Notes: generated by a model not told the origin, from the letters alone. A stretch of 64,000 nt of DNA from an uncultured Oscillospiraceae bacterium (GCA_949289045.1 CASEMN010000004.1:156546-220545); one strand, 5' to 3'; counted from the stretch's first letter, positions 52,242 through 61,254 are shown. Translations and numbers: made by a program.

Positions 52242-52318
52242 TGGCGACCCGGAACGGGCTCGAACCGTCGACCTCTAGCGTGACAGGCTAGCGTTCTAAC
52301 CAGCTGAACTACCGGGCC
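52242..52318 (-). tRNA. tRNA-Asp (GTC)
   Basis: 77 bases with encoded CCA, eight bases upstream of tRNA-Thr in the same transcript. Acceptor GGCCCGG/CCGGGTC (one G-U pair), anticodon arm GCTAGCCTGTCACGCTAG (anticodon GTC), T arm GACGGTTCGAGCCCGTT. The acceptor reads a G-U pair at position one to seven, still a full stem. Confidence 0.96.
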
Positions 52319-52477
52319 ACATGACAACAACGATTATTATACATATTGCAGCAAAATATGTCAAGAGCTTATACATTCTTTTTATCATCAAGGGGTAAAA
52401 TATTTAAACTATTCTATTCCTATTAATTACCGTTTATGGTATTATTATTTTATTCATAAAAGTGTGAGGTGTTACCT

Positions 52478-54217
52478 TTGTTCAGGCTTTTTAAGTATTT
52501 GAAAAAATATAAATTCGAGGCTATTTTTGGCCCGATTTTTAAGCTGATTGAGGCTATATTTGAACTTATTGTTCCCATAGTTTCGGCTAAAATAATCGAC
52601 ATAGGCGTAAACGGAAACGGCGGAGTTCCGTACATTATCAAAATGGGAATTGTTATGGTTCTTTTGGGCTTTTTCGGTCTTGGATTTTCCCTTTGCTGCC
52701 AGTATTTTGCTTCAAAAGCCTCTCAGGGCGTTGGTACAGATCTCCGAAACGACCTGTTTAAAAAAATCCAGTCTTTTTCTCACAAAGAGATAGACCGCTT
52801 CGGCGCCTCCACACTTACCACAAGAATGATAAGCGACATAAACCAAATCCAAACCGGTGTTGCGATGCTTATTCGCCTTGCAATCAGAGTTCCCTGCCTT
52901 GTAGTAGGAGCGACTATAATGGCTATGTCAATAGATTTAGGGCTTTCGGTAATTTTCCTTATTGTAGGTCCTTTAGTATCTTTTGTACTTTACCTTATTA
53001 TGATTCGCTCCGTTCCTCTTTATAAAGTAGTACAGAAAAAGCTCGACTCAGTTTCACTTATCGCAAGAGAAAACCTCGACGGTATAAGAGTTATCAGAGC
53101 CTTTTCAAGACAGGAAAATGAAAACAGCCGCTTTGAAAACGCCAGCGACGACCTTACAAAAACTGCTTTAAAGGTGGGTAGAATTTCCGCCCTTCTCAAC
53201 CCGGCCACCTTCCTTATTATGAACAGCGCCGTTATTGCGGTTATCTTTTTCGGCGGAATGAAAGTAAATTCCGGCACTCTGACTCAGGGTGAGATAATCG
53301 CTTTCATAAACTATATAAGCCAAATTCTTCTCGCCCTTGTAGCTCTTGCAAACCTTGTAATAATCCTCACAAAAGCGGCCGCCTGTGCTTCGAGAGTCGC
53401 AGACGTTCTCGAAGTGGAATCTTCAATAAAGGACGGCGGAAAAGAAGTTCCCGCTGACAGTGCAAATGTTCCCGCAGTAGAATTTAAAAACGTAAGCTTT
53501 GCCTACAACGAAAACACAGGCGAAAAAGTTTTGGATAACATTTCCTTTACTCTTTCAAAAGGTGAAACCCTGGGCGTTATCGGCGGTACAGGTTCAGGTA
53601 AAACTACTTTAATAAGTCTTATTCCGAGATTTTATGACACCACTCAGGGCGAAGTTCTTGTAAACGGAGAAAATGTTAAAAATCTTAACCTTAAACCATT
53701 ACGTGCTTTTGTATCAGTAGTCCAGCAGGGTGCCTCAATAATAGAAGGCACCGTTAAAGATAACATCGTCATGGGCAGAAAAGGTATTTCTGATGAAGAA
53801 ATTGAAAAAGCCGCCAAAACAGCACAGGCTCATGAATTTATATCAAAGCTTTCGGAAGGCTACGAAACCATTATACAGCGCTCCGGCAGCAACCTTTCAG
53901 GAGGCCAGAAACAGCGTCTTTCAATTGCCCGTGCAGTGGCCGGAAATCCTTCTGTGCTCATTCTCGACGACAGCGCCAGTGCACTGGATTTCGCCACGGA
54001 CGCAGCTCTCAGGCGTGCAATAAGGAAAATAGGCGAAACCATGGCGGTAATCATTGTTTCCCAAAGAGTCAACTCCGTCAGATACGCCGACAAAATAGCT
54101 GTTCTTGACGACGGAAAGCTTGCGGGACTTGATAGCCATGAAAATCTCCTGAGTACCTGCCAGGTATACAGAGAAATTTGCCTTTCTCAGCTCAGCAGCG
54201 AGGAGGTGCTCAAATGA
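52478..54217 (+). CDS. ABC exporter half with degenerate ATPase site
   Basis: 579 residues from a TTG at 52478, seven bases after GAGG. A GTG nine bases upstream overlaps that site. Six membrane helices then an ATPase domain with Walker A GGTGSGKTT and signature LSGGQKQR. Walker B reads VLILDDSASALD, with Asp where the catalytic Glu should be, and the switch region reads IIVSQRVNS, with Gln for His. These are the marks of the degenerate site in heterodimeric exporters such as BmrC/TM287. The partner gene overlaps it by four bases. The pair probably exports drugs, lipids or peptides. Confidence 0.92.
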   Translation: MFRLFKYLKKYKFEAIFGPIFKLIEAIFELIVPIVSAKIIDIGVNGNGGVPYIIKMGIVMVLLGFFGLGFSLCCQYFASKASQGVGTDLRNDLFKKIQSFSHKEIDRFGASTLTTRMISDINQIQTGVAMLIRLAIRVPCLVVGATIMAMSIDLGLSVIFLIVGPLVSFVLYLIMIRSVPLYKVVQKKLDSVSLIARENLDGIRVIRAFSRQENENSRFENASDDLTKTALKVGRISALLNPATFLIMNSAVIAVIFFGGMKVNSGTLTQGEIIAFINYISQILLALVALANLVIILTKAAACASRVADVLEVESSIKDGGKEVPADSANVPAVEFKNVSFAYNENTGEKVLDNISFTLSKGETLGVIGGTGSGKTTLISLIPRFYDTTQGEVLVNGENVKNLNLKPLRAFVSVVQQGASIIEGTVKDNIVMGRKGISDEEIEKAAKTAQAHEFISKLSEGYETIIQRSGSNLSGGQKQRLSIARAVAGNPSVLILDDSASALDFATDAALRRAIRKIGETMAVIIVSQRVNSVRYADKIAVLDDGKLAGLDSHENLLSTCQVYREICLSQLSSEEVLK

Positions 54218-55956
54218 AAAGTTCACAGGTTTTAAAAAGAATTTTTAAATATACTGGAAAATATTCGGCAATGCTGATTTTAGGCTTACTTTTCAGTGCC
54301 GGCGGCGTTGCAATGACCTTATATTCACCAATTCTCATAGGTGAAGCAGTGGATATGATCATAGGCCCCGACAATGTAGACTTTAACGGAATAGGCAAAA
54401 TCGCCATACAGCTTGCAATTGTTATTGCGGCAGGAACGGTTTTCCAGTGGCTTTCCACTCTCTGCACAAACTACGTAGCCTTTAAAACAACCCGCTCAAT
54501 GAGAGTTGACATTTTTAAAAAGCTTGGTACTCTTCCCCTTAAATATTCCGACACCCATTCTCACGGTGATATTTTAAGCCGAATTATAGCTGATATTGAA
54601 CAGGTTTCCGACGGTCTTTTACAGGGATTTGCTCAGTTTTTCAGCGGAATTGCAACTATAATCGGTACAATAGCATTTATGCTCAGCGTAAATGTAAAAA
54701 TTGCCGTTATAGTCATAGTGCTCACTCCCCTTTCGCTTTTTGTGGCATACTTTATCGCTAAGAACTGCCAAAAGATGTTTGTAAAACAGAATAAAATACG
54801 AGGTGAGCTCACAGGTCTGGCAGAAGAGATAATAAGCGCATCAAAAACTGTCAGGGCTTTTTCCTACGAGGATGTAGCTCAGGAGCGGCTCGAAGAGGTA
54901 AACTCAAGGCTTTACGACTGCGGAGTTAAAGCACAGTTTTTCTCTGCCATGACAAACCCCTGCACAAGATTTGTAAACGGCGTTGTCTTTGCGGCAGTGG
55001 CCATTTCCGGTGCCATCACCGCTCTTTCAGGTACAATTTCTGTCGGACAGATCTCCAGCTTTTTAACCTACGCAAACCAGTACACCAAGCCTTTCAACGA
55101 AATCACCGGAGTTATAACAGAGCTGCAAAATGCAGTTTCATGTGCCGCCAGAGTATTTGCTGTACTTGACGAAAAAAGCGAAAGCGACGACAGTGCTTTA
55201 CCGGAAATCACCCATTGCGACGGATCAGTTAAAATCGAAAATCTTTCCTTTTCTTATACTCCCGAAAAACCCCTTATTGAAAACTTTAATCTTACCGCTG
55301 CTCCCGGACAAAAAACCGCTATTGTAGGTCCTACAGGATGTGGAAAAACAACTTTTATAAATCTTCTAATGCGCTTTTACGAACCTAACAGCGGAGTTAT
55401 AAAGGTAAGCGGTATACCTGCAAATTCAGTAAAGCGCTCTTCTCTTAGAAGCTGTTACGGAATGGTTCTTCAGGAAACATGGCTTTTCTCGGGAACAGTT
55501 AAGGAAAATATAGCCTACGCAAGACCTGACGCCACTGATGAAGAAATTATAAAAGCGGCGAAACTTGCCCATGCCCATGGCTTTATAAAGCATCTGAAAG
55601 ACGGCTATAACACTATGATCACCGAGGACGGCGGAAATCTCTCACAGGGACAAAAGCAGCTCCTTTGTATTGCGAGAATAATGCTCACAAGTCCGCCCAT
55701 GCTTATTCTTGATGAAGCCACCAGCAACATAGATACAAGAACAGAAATAAAAATTCAGCAGGCCTTTGACGAAATGATGAAAGGACGCACAAGCTTCATA
55801 GTTGCTCACAGACTTTCTACTATAAAAACCGCTGATACAATTCTTGTAATGCGTGACGGAAAGATAATAGAACAGGGCACCCATGAAAGCCTTATGGCTG
55901 AAAACGGCTTCTATGCAAATCTCTATAACAGCCAGTTTGAACCCAGCGAAGGATAG
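54214..55956 (+). CDS. ABC exporter half with canonical ATPase site
   Basis: 580 residues from ATG 54214, overlapping the upstream gene by ATGA. GAGGAGGTGCTCAA is the ribosome site. Six membrane helices, then Walker A VGPTGCGKTTF, signature LSQGQKQLL (second Gly kept, first replaced by Gln), Walker B MLILDEATSNID with the catalytic Glu, and switch His in IVAHRLSTI. It completes a heterodimeric exporter with its partner: one consensus and one degenerate ATP site. Substrate cannot be read from sequence. Confidence 0.93.
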   Translation: MKSSQVLKRIFKYTGKYSAMLILGLLFSAGGVAMTLYSPILIGEAVDMIIGPDNVDFNGIGKIAIQLAIVIAAGTVFQWLSTLCTNYVAFKTTRSMRVDIFKKLGTLPLKYSDTHSHGDILSRIIADIEQVSDGLLQGFAQFFSGIATIIGTIAFMLSVNVKIAVIVIVLTPLSLFVAYFIAKNCQKMFVKQNKIRGELTGLAEEIISASKTVRAFSYEDVAQERLEEVNSRLYDCGVKAQFFSAMTNPCTRFVNGVVFAAVAISGAITALSGTISVGQISSFLTYANQYTKPFNEITGVITELQNAVSCAARVFAVLDEKSESDDSALPEITHCDGSVKIENLSFSYTPEKPLIENFNLTAAPGQKTAIVGPTGCGKTTFINLLMRFYEPNSGVIKVSGIPANSVKRSSLRSCYGMVLQETWLFSGTVKENIAYARPDATDEEIIKAAKLAHAHGFIKHLKDGYNTMITEDGGNLSQGQKQLLCIARIMLTSPPMLILDEATSNIDTRTEIKIQQAFDEMMKGRTSFIVAHRLSTIKTADTILVMRDGKIIEQGTHESLMAENGFYANLYNSQFEPSEG

Positions 55957-55969
55957 AAATTAATATCAA

Positions 55970-56002
55970 AAAGAGCTGTACGATTTATTCGCACAGCTCT
56001 TT
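55970..56002. terminator. Bidirectional terminator
   Basis: AAAGAGCTGTACG/CGCACAGCTCTTT stem between the ABC exporter operon and the sporulation-linked gene. Confidence 0.85.
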
Positions 56003-56015
56003 CTCTTTTATAAAC

Positions 56016-56396
56016 TTATAGTCCGTTACTTTCTCTGGCCTCAAACACAGCTTCCATTACGTCTTTTCCGAATTCATAAACCGAAACGGATAGATCATAC
56101 ACTCCGTAAGCGGGAGCGGGAAGAAAAAACGATAACCCTTCAGCAGCTTTTTCGGGAATGATTTTTTTCTCTCCGCTTTCCATGGGCTCCGTAAAAATTC
56201 CCTGTGCCTGAGTATAGCCAGAGATTAAACTCTTAACAGTTATGCTCTTATCTCCGAGAGTTACAAATTTTGAGGTCTCACCGGCTGTAAAAAACGCCCC
56301 TGCAAAAAGCGTTACCGCCGCAACAACACCGGTGAAAATCAAATACCCTTTGACTATTTGATTCTTTTTCTTATTTTTCTTTTTCGACTTTTTCAA
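56016..56396 (-). CDS. Single-span protein downstream of spoIIP, unknown
   Basis: 126 residues from TTG 56396 behind GGAGGAAGTTAAA. A strongly basic N-terminus (KKSKKKNKKKNQ) precedes one membrane helix (IFTGVVAAVTLFAGAFFTAG) and an extracytoplasmic domain of about 85 residues. It lies 31 bases after spoIIP in the same direction. No family recognised. Position suggests a role in sporulation, possibly engulfment, which is inference. The outer domain has no cysteines or catalytic motif. Confidence 0.68.
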   Translation of the reverse strand: MKKSKKKNKKKNQIVKGYLIFTGVVAAVTLFAGAFFTAGETSKFVTLGDKSITVKSLISGYTQAQGIFTEPMESGEKKIIPEKAAEGLSFFLPAPAYGVYDLSVSVYEFGKDVMEAVFEARESNGL

Positions 56397-56427
56397 TTTA
56401 ACTTCCTCCCTTTTAAATATGTACCTT

Positions 56428-57597
56428 CTAAACTACATACCGTTCAAGAAGCGAAGCCAGTGCATCCCCTAAAAGGCGTCCCGAATAAGCAGCCTCATCA
56501 AGAGTATTGGCGTCGCTGCCCATTTCAATAAGCAGAGAGCAGTGGGACTTATGCATATTGTACTGCCGCGAGCAGAAAAACAGCGGTCTTACAAGTCCCG
56601 GATATTTATCCTCACATTCTTTTTGCAAATTAAGGGCAAATCTCAGATTATATTCCCAATCCGGGAACCCTGTAACTCCACCATCCTCACAGCCTGAAAC
56701 TATCATTATCTGTGCCGCTTTTTTGCCGTTTATCTCCGCTGTAGGCTTCGTCATAACCCCTGTATCCGGATTTTTTATTGCGTCGCGGTGTATATCAAGA
56801 AGCACCTGAAGGGACGGATACTCTTCCATATACTTTTCTATTTGAGCTTCGGAACGGGCATAGGCACCGCTGTAAGTCGTATCATGTATTGTTGTATCGT
56901 GAATAACTCCTATTCCGGCTTCCTCCAGCTGCTCTGCAATTTCATCCCCTACCCTTACCATATTGGTCGCAGAATCATTGCTTCGGGTAACCACCGAGTT
57001 GGAATACCAGCCTAAATCAAGAGTCTGATAGGCTTCGGTAGTATGAGTGTGAAATATAAGCACTACCGGGTCGGATTTGTTTTCGATTTTCAAATCAACT
57101 TCCTTTTTTAGTTCAGCTGCTATATCTATATCGTGCTCAGCGGTTTTGTTGCTCACCCATATATTTTCATAAACGTCGGTGGCATTGGATTTGCCGTATT
57201 GGTATTCACTGATTTTGCCGTCGTTTGAAAGGCTCCCGCTTTTTTCCTGAGCCGCTTTAATCAGCTTCGCAATATCATCCGGAGTATAAGCAAGATTTTC
57301 ATTTTCCTCATCAGAATCCTCTTCACTTTGTGCTTCCGGCACCTTTGCCGCAGGCGGTGCTGATGAGTTGCCCTTCGCCGAAGAGGCTTTTTCTTCCTCC
57401 TCTTCTTTTTGATCCTCAAAAAGCTGTGCTCCTCCCTCCGGCAAAGCAAGTCCCGCAGAAAAAACGCTTATCCCTTCAAAAACAGGGAGAAGATAATCTC
57501 CGCAGAGAAATCCGACCCCTATTACCGCCGCCATAAAAATTGGCATAATTACCTTTTTCAATCGTATCTTACCCACTGCGTAAACTTTTCGTTTCAA
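56428..57597 (-). CDS. spoIIP: Stage II sporulation protein P
   Basis: 389 residues from TTG 57597, eight bases after AAAGGATG. Longer frames exist but would run through the intergenic hairpin. One N-terminal anchor helix (VIMPIFMAAVIGVGFLCGDY), an acidic low-complexity linker, then the SpoIIP amidase/endopeptidase domain: VVLIFHTHTTEAYQ with zinc-type His, SLQVLLDIHRDAI and CSLLIEMGSDANTLDEA. With SpoIID and SpoIIM it remodels peptidoglycan during engulfment. It follows gpr, the same order as in Bacillus and other Clostridia. Confidence 0.92.
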   Translation of the reverse strand: MKRKVYAVGKIRLKKVIMPIFMAAVIGVGFLCGDYLLPVFEGISVFSAGLALPEGGAQLFEDQKEEEEEKASSAKGNSSAPPAAKVPEAQSEEDSDEENENLAYTPDDIAKLIKAAQEKSGSLSNDGKISEYQYGKSNATDVYENIWVSNKTAEHDIDIAAELKKEVDLKIENKSDPVVLIFHTHTTEAYQTLDLGWYSNSVVTRSNDSATNMVRVGDEIAEQLEEAGIGVIHDTTIHDTTYSGAYARSEAQIEKYMEEYPSLQVLLDIHRDAIKNPDTGVMTKPTAEINGKKAAQIMIVSGCEDGGVTGFPDWEYNLRFALNLQKECEDKYPGLVRPLFFCSRQYNMHKSHCSLLIEMGSDANTLDEAAYSGRLLGDALASLLERYVV

Positions 57598-57694
57598 AAA
57601 ACAACATCCTTTTCCCTGTCCGTCAGTCCGCAGGACACGGGAGTTATTATGCGGACCCTTTAAATATATATGCCGCAATAGATTTTTTATGACC

Positions 57695-58588
57695 TCAAAA
57701 AGTTAAGGTTACCATATCTTCCGCCGAAACGGTGGGCTGTAAAGCACAGTTTATCGAAAGAGCTACAAGCCTCGCCGCTCTCTTGGTAAGCATATCAATA
57801 TCCTTTGGAGTTACTATCATATCCCCTCCCGCATTGTGATATTTTTCATACAGTCCCTCTTCCTCTTCCCCTCTTATTCGGTTGGTAAGATCGGTGCAAA
57901 GAGTAGCCGCATCTATAACTGTCGGAACTCCCATGGATATTACGGGCACTCCCACAGTTTTTTCGCTTATTTCTTTACGTGAATTTCCAACTCCTCCTCC
58001 GGGAATAACCCCGCAGTCGCTTATCTGAACAGTGCATCCAAGTCTTTCAAAACTGCGGCAGGCAAGGGCATCTACGGTTATGACGGCACAAGGTGAAATT
58101 TCACGGACTAAACCTTTTATTATTTCAGCAGTTTCCATGCCGGTACGTCCCAGAACTCCCGGTACAGCCGCCGCAACTGAGCGGAGTCTGCCAAGCCCTA
58201 AATCACCCGTTACCTCTTCGTTTAAATGCCTTGTGGCAAGGAGCATGGAAGCAGTCTGCGGCCCCAAGGCATCGGGAGTTATGTTATCGTTTCCAAGACC
58301 AGCTACAAGAACTGTTCCCGATTTTGGAAGAATTCTTGAAATTTCATGGGATACCGCCGTAAGCCGTCCGTCAAGAAGCTCCCCATCATGGGTAAAGGGA
58401 GGAACTTCAACGGTTATATATTTTCCCACCGGTTTACCTGTCTTCTCATGGGCTTCCTCAGTTAAAATTTCCACAATTGTTACTTTCGCATTGTCAAGGT
58501 CACGCCGTGTTACTTTTATTCCTTTTTCTTCTCCGCTTAGATTTATTACATCAGTGCACTCTATTGCGAGATCTGTTCTGTAATTCAT
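57695..58588 (-). CDS. gpr: Germination protease GPR
   Basis: 297 residues. N-terminus RTDLAIECTDVIN is the propeptide-type start with conserved acidic residues. Core motifs are VLVAGLGNDNITPDALGPQT, VAAAVPGVLGRTGMETAEII, ITVDALACRS and MGVPTVIDAATL. GPR degrades small acid-soluble spore proteins when spores germinate. Made in the forespore as a zymogen. Its presence with spoIIP is the best evidence that this organism forms endospores. ATG 58588 follows GAGGGGAAATAC. Confidence 0.95.
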   Translation of the reverse strand: MNYRTDLAIECTDVINLSGEEKGIKVTRRDLDNAKVTIVEILTEEAHEKTGKPVGKYITVEVPPFTHDGELLDGRLTAVSHEISRILPKSGTVLVAGLGNDNITPDALGPQTASMLLATRHLNEEVTGDLGLGRLRSVAAAVPGVLGRTGMETAEIIKGLVREISPCAVITVDALACRSFERLGCTVQISDCGVIPGGGVGNSRKEISEKTVGVPVISMGVPTVIDAATLCTDLTNRIRGEEEEGLYEKYHNAGGDMIVTPKDIDMLTKRAARLVALSINCALQPTVSAEDMVTLTF

Positions 58589-58660
58589 GTATTTCCCCTC
58601 AGTTTCCCATAATGTATTTTCATATTTTCCTTAATATTATTGACAGAGCAAAATAAAAAA

Positions 58661-58684
58661 TGCGTCTGTATGAAAACAGACGCA
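58661..58684 (-). terminator. Hairpin with T-tract upstream of gpr
   Basis: TGCGTCTGT/ACAGACGCA stem. On the minus strand it is followed by TTTTTTATTTT. It lies in a divergent region, so it can stop antisense transcription toward gpr or act as an attenuator. Confidence 0.6.
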
Positions 58685-58766
58685 CTGAGAAATGTTTTAT
58701 TTAAAATAAAAATTATTGTATAATGAAAATCAGAAAATATTTTAAGTACTACAAAGCGGTGAAAAT

Positions 58767-59015
58767 ATGAAAAGAATTATTGACGACGAAAAAACAAATA
58801 TTACAGGCAAAAGAATAAAAGCCGCACGGATAAAAGCAGGGCTCAGTCAGCAGCAGCTTTCGGATAAACTTGAACTTTCAGCCGTTTATGTCTGCCGAGG
58901 TTCGGTTTCAAGAATTGAAAACGGAGAAAGAGCAGTTACCGATATTGAAATCGACGCTATTTCTAAGGTGCTTGGAGTAACACTTGATTACCTTTTCGGA
59001 AGAAGCGAAGAATAA
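58767..59015 (+). CDS. XRE-family HTH regulator
   Basis: 82 residues, almost entirely a Cro/CI-type helix-turn-helix: KRIKAARIKAGLSQQQLSDK, then SVSRIENGERAVTDIEIDAI and LGVTLDYLFGRSEE. A small insertion (AVYVCRG) precedes the recognition helix. No sensor domain. Divergent from gpr. TATAAT lies about 50 bases upstream. It probably regulates a nearby or distant small set of genes; target unknown. Confidence 0.88.
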   Translation: MKRIIDDEKTNITGKRIKAARIKAGLSQQQLSDKLELSAVYVCRGSVSRIENGERAVTDIEIDAISKVLGVTLDYLFGRSEE

Positions 59016-59043
59016 AAGATGTCCCGAAATTCAGGACATCTTT
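59015..59043. terminator. Bidirectional terminator
   Basis: AAAGATGTCC/GGACATCTTT stem with a 9-base loop between convergent genes, overlapping the last base of the XRE stop. Confidence 0.85.
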
Positions 59044-59069
59044 TTCTTTTATATATTAATATTAATTTT

Positions 59070-59543
59070 TTATCCCTTGCTCCGCTTTCCCGTAACTTCA
59101 CTGAAAGCTATTTCAAAAACCGTCACGCCACGGGTCTGATTTTCGTTAAAATCAAATTCCCTTCCTGTGCAGTTTTCCATGATTTTTATGAGCGCCTCTT
59201 TTTTCTCGTCATGGCTTTTAAGCTCTCTCGCATAGCCAAAACCTATAACACTTTCATAGGCACATGAATAAACACAGGGCTCCTCTCCCTCACCTGTGAT
59301 TTTTTCCATGCTATGCACTTCAAAGCATACTTTGGCATTGCTTCTTAAAAGCTCAATTTTCATTCCCGCTCCGGCACAATGGAAATAAACTTTGAATTTA
59401 CCGTCAATTTCCGAAAAGCCGAAATTAAGAGGCACGGCGTAAGGGTATTCTCCACCGCTTAGAGATAATGTGCCCACACAGGTTTTATTCAGTATATTTA
59501 CAAGTTCTTTTGTATCTTTTATCTCTCTTTCTTTTCTTCGCAT
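59070..59543 (-). CDS. PNPOx-fold flavoprotein (NimA-like)
   Basis: 157 residues from ATG 59543 (AAAAGGTGATAAA before it). The split-barrel flavin fold of the pyridoxamine phosphate oxidase superfamily is indicated by CVGTLSLSGGEYPYAVPLNF, FHCAGAGMKIELLRSNAKVC and CAYESVIGFGYA. The AGAGMK segment and heme/flavin-site layout resemble NimA-like nitroreductases rather than true PNPOx of vitamin B6 synthesis. Cofactor and substrate are unproven. Confidence 0.83.
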   Translation of the reverse strand: MRRKEREIKDTKELVNILNKTCVGTLSLSGGEYPYAVPLNFGFSEIDGKFKVYFHCAGAGMKIELLRSNAKVCFEVHSMEKITGEGEEPCVYSCAYESVIGFGYARELKSHDEKKEALIKIMENCTGREFDFNENQTRGVTVFEIAFSEVTGKRSKG

Positions 59544-59559
59544 TTTATCACCTTTTAAA

Positions 59560-59591
59560 AAATCCCGCAGCATGAAAACACTGCGGGATTT
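59560..59591. terminator. Terminator of the small membrane protein gene
   Basis: AAATCCCGCAG/CTGCGGGATTT with a 10-base loop, immediately after the stop of the minus-strand 69-residue gene. Confidence 0.85.
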
Positions 59592-59603
59592 AAATTACTT
59601 TAA

Positions 59604-59813
59604 TTACTGTTTTTTCGCTTTTCTGCGTCTGTGTATAAATCCGACTATACCGGCAAAAATCCACCACGCTACCGATGTATACAAAAACATCTTTTTGGCG
59701 GCAGCTCTTGCAGCTCCAACATCTGATTTAACTTGTGAAAAAAGGGAGAATGCGCTTCCGATTTCGGACATTGCCTCTTCAATAGGTCTTTTGCCCTCAG
59801 GTTTATTTTCCAT
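59604..59813 (-). CDS. 69-residue single-span protein
   Basis: Starts at ATG 59813 behind AAAAAAGGAGAGTCTTTCA. An amphipathic helical part (IEEAMSEIGSAFSLFSQVKS) is followed by one membrane helix (MFLYTSVAWWIFAGIVGFIH) and a basic tail (RRRKAKKQ). It lies 26 bases after pduL on the same strand and before a terminator, so the two are probably cotranscribed. No family recognised. The N-terminal helix could bind a membrane surface or a partner. Confidence 0.68.
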   Translation of the reverse strand: MENKPEGKRPIEEAMSEIGSAFSLFSQVKSDVGAARAAAKKMFLYTSVAWWIFAGIVGFIHRRRKAKKQ

Positions 59814-59839
59814 TGAAAGACTCTCCTTTTTTCTTAAAA

Positions 59840-60415
59840 TCAGGCGATTATCTCACCCATAAGTCCGGGAGTTACGCCAGCTGCATTGGACTCATCAGTA
59901 TCAATATGCATTGCAAGGGCAAACTTGGGGCTTACTCTTACAACAACATCACCGAAAACAAGAGAACGCTCAGCGGACTCAATCTTAACGCTTACAACCT
60001 GCTTATCGGAAAGGCCGTATTTCTCAGCATCCTCAGGTGTGCAGTGAATATGACGCTTTGCAACAATAACGCCTTCGCTGATTTCAACTTCGCCCTTAGG
60101 TCCAACAAGCTTGCAAGCTCCGCTGCCGGCAATATCGCCTGACTCTCTTACGGGAGCCTTTACGCCGATTGAACGTGCATCAGCTGCTGAAAGCTCAACC
60201 TGAGTATTGGGACGGATGGGTCCGAGAATAGAAACTGAGGGGAAGCTTCCCTTTGTTCCGATAACCTGAATTCTCTCTTCACAAGCGAACTGACCGGGCT
60301 GTGAAAGATCCTTTTTATGTGTAAGCTCATATCCCTCGCCAAAAAGGATGTCAAGGGTCTTGCGGTCAACATGGACGTGACGTGCAGATGTTTCAACTAA
60401 TACTGTTTTCTCCAT
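59840..60415 (-). CDS. pduL: Phosphate propanoyltransferase/phosphotransacylase PduL
   Basis: 191 residues from ATG 60415 after CGGAGGTTTTTCAA; a longer frame starting at 60442 overlaps that site. PduL motifs are VETSARHVHV near the start, SILGPIRPNTQVELSAADAR and IVAKRHIHCTPEDA, and the ending FALAMHIDTDESNAAGV. The His residues bind the two zincs. It converts acyl-CoA and phosphate to acyl phosphate and CoA. No microcompartment shell genes or encapsulation tail are seen, so a free housekeeping phosphotransacylase for acetate production is likely. Confidence 0.92.
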   Translation of the reverse strand: MEKTVLVETSARHVHVDRKTLDILFGEGYELTHKKDLSQPGQFACEERIQVIGTKGSFPSVSILGPIRPNTQVELSAADARSIGVKAPVRESGDIAGSGACKLVGPKGEVEISEGVIVAKRHIHCTPEDAEKYGLSDKQVVSVKIESAERSLVFGDVVVRVSPKFALAMHIDTDESNAAGVTPGLMGEIIA

Positions 60416-60627
60416 TTGAAAAACCTCCGAATTTATGTACATTCTTTTTTCTAATATATATTACAACATTTTTTGCGGTAATTCAAATACTTTTAACTGT
60501 TTATATAATAATATCTTTGACAACCTTTTTTACTGACTGCATTATAAAACTATGATATAATAAATAAAACTAAAATCGGTTTAATTCATTAAAGAGGTTT
60601 ATACACTCTTTTATACGGAGGTTTAAA

Positions 60628-61209
60628 ATGAAATTTTCTAACTGGCAGGAGCTTAAAGATGCCTGTATGGGATGCCAAAACTGTCCCCTGGGAGCAACCA
60701 GAACAAATCTTGTCTTCGGAACAGGCAACGAAAATGCCGAAGTGCTTTTTGTGGGTGAAGGCCCAGGAGAAAACGAGGATTTACAGGGTGAGCCTTTTGT
60801 GGGCAGAGGCGGAAAGCTTCTTGATAAATACCTTGAGGCGATAGACCTGAGCCGTGATAAAAATATATACATTGCCAACATGGTAAAATGCCGTCCTCCT
60901 CATAACCGTGACCCGAAACCGGAGGAACAGGAAGAGTGCATCAAATGGCTCAGGGAACAGTTCCGCCTGCTCAGACCGAAAATTATAGTCTGTCTCGGCA
61001 GAATTTCCGCTCAGAAGCTTATATCTCCCGATTTCAAAGTTACAAAGCAGCACGGTGAATTTTTTGAAAAGGGCGGAGTGCTTATGATGGGCACTTTCCA
61101 TCCGGCAGCGCTTCTGAGAAATCCAAACCAAAAACCTGCTGCTCTTGAAGATTTTATAAAGCTCCGTGATAAAATCGAGGAAGTATGCGACCATACTTAC
61201 GATGTATAA
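60628..61209 (+). CDS. Family 4 uracil-DNA glycosylase
   Basis: 193 residues. Cysteines for the [4Fe-4S] cluster in CMGCQNCPLGATR (residues 12-24) with partners in VKCRPPHNR and CIKWL. Glycosylase motif A is VGEGPGENEDLQGEPFVG and motif B is GTFHPAALLRNP. It removes uracil from DNA as the first step of base-excision repair. CGGAGGTTTAAA precedes ATG 60628. TTGACA (near 60517) and nearby TATAAT-like sequences provide a promoter. Followed 45 bases later by a phosphoesterase gene. Confidence 0.92.
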   Translation: MKFSNWQELKDACMGCQNCPLGATRTNLVFGTGNENAEVLFVGEGPGENEDLQGEPFVGRGGKLLDKYLEAIDLSRDKNIYIANMVKCRPPHNRDPKPEEQEECIKWLREQFRLLRPKIIVCLGRISAQKLISPDFKVTKQHGEFFEKGGVLMMGTFHPAALLRNPNQKPAALEDFIKLRDKIEEVCDHTYDV

Positions 61210-61254
61210 ACTTTTACTTCACTATAACCTTATGGGTTAGGAAAAGGGGAAAAT

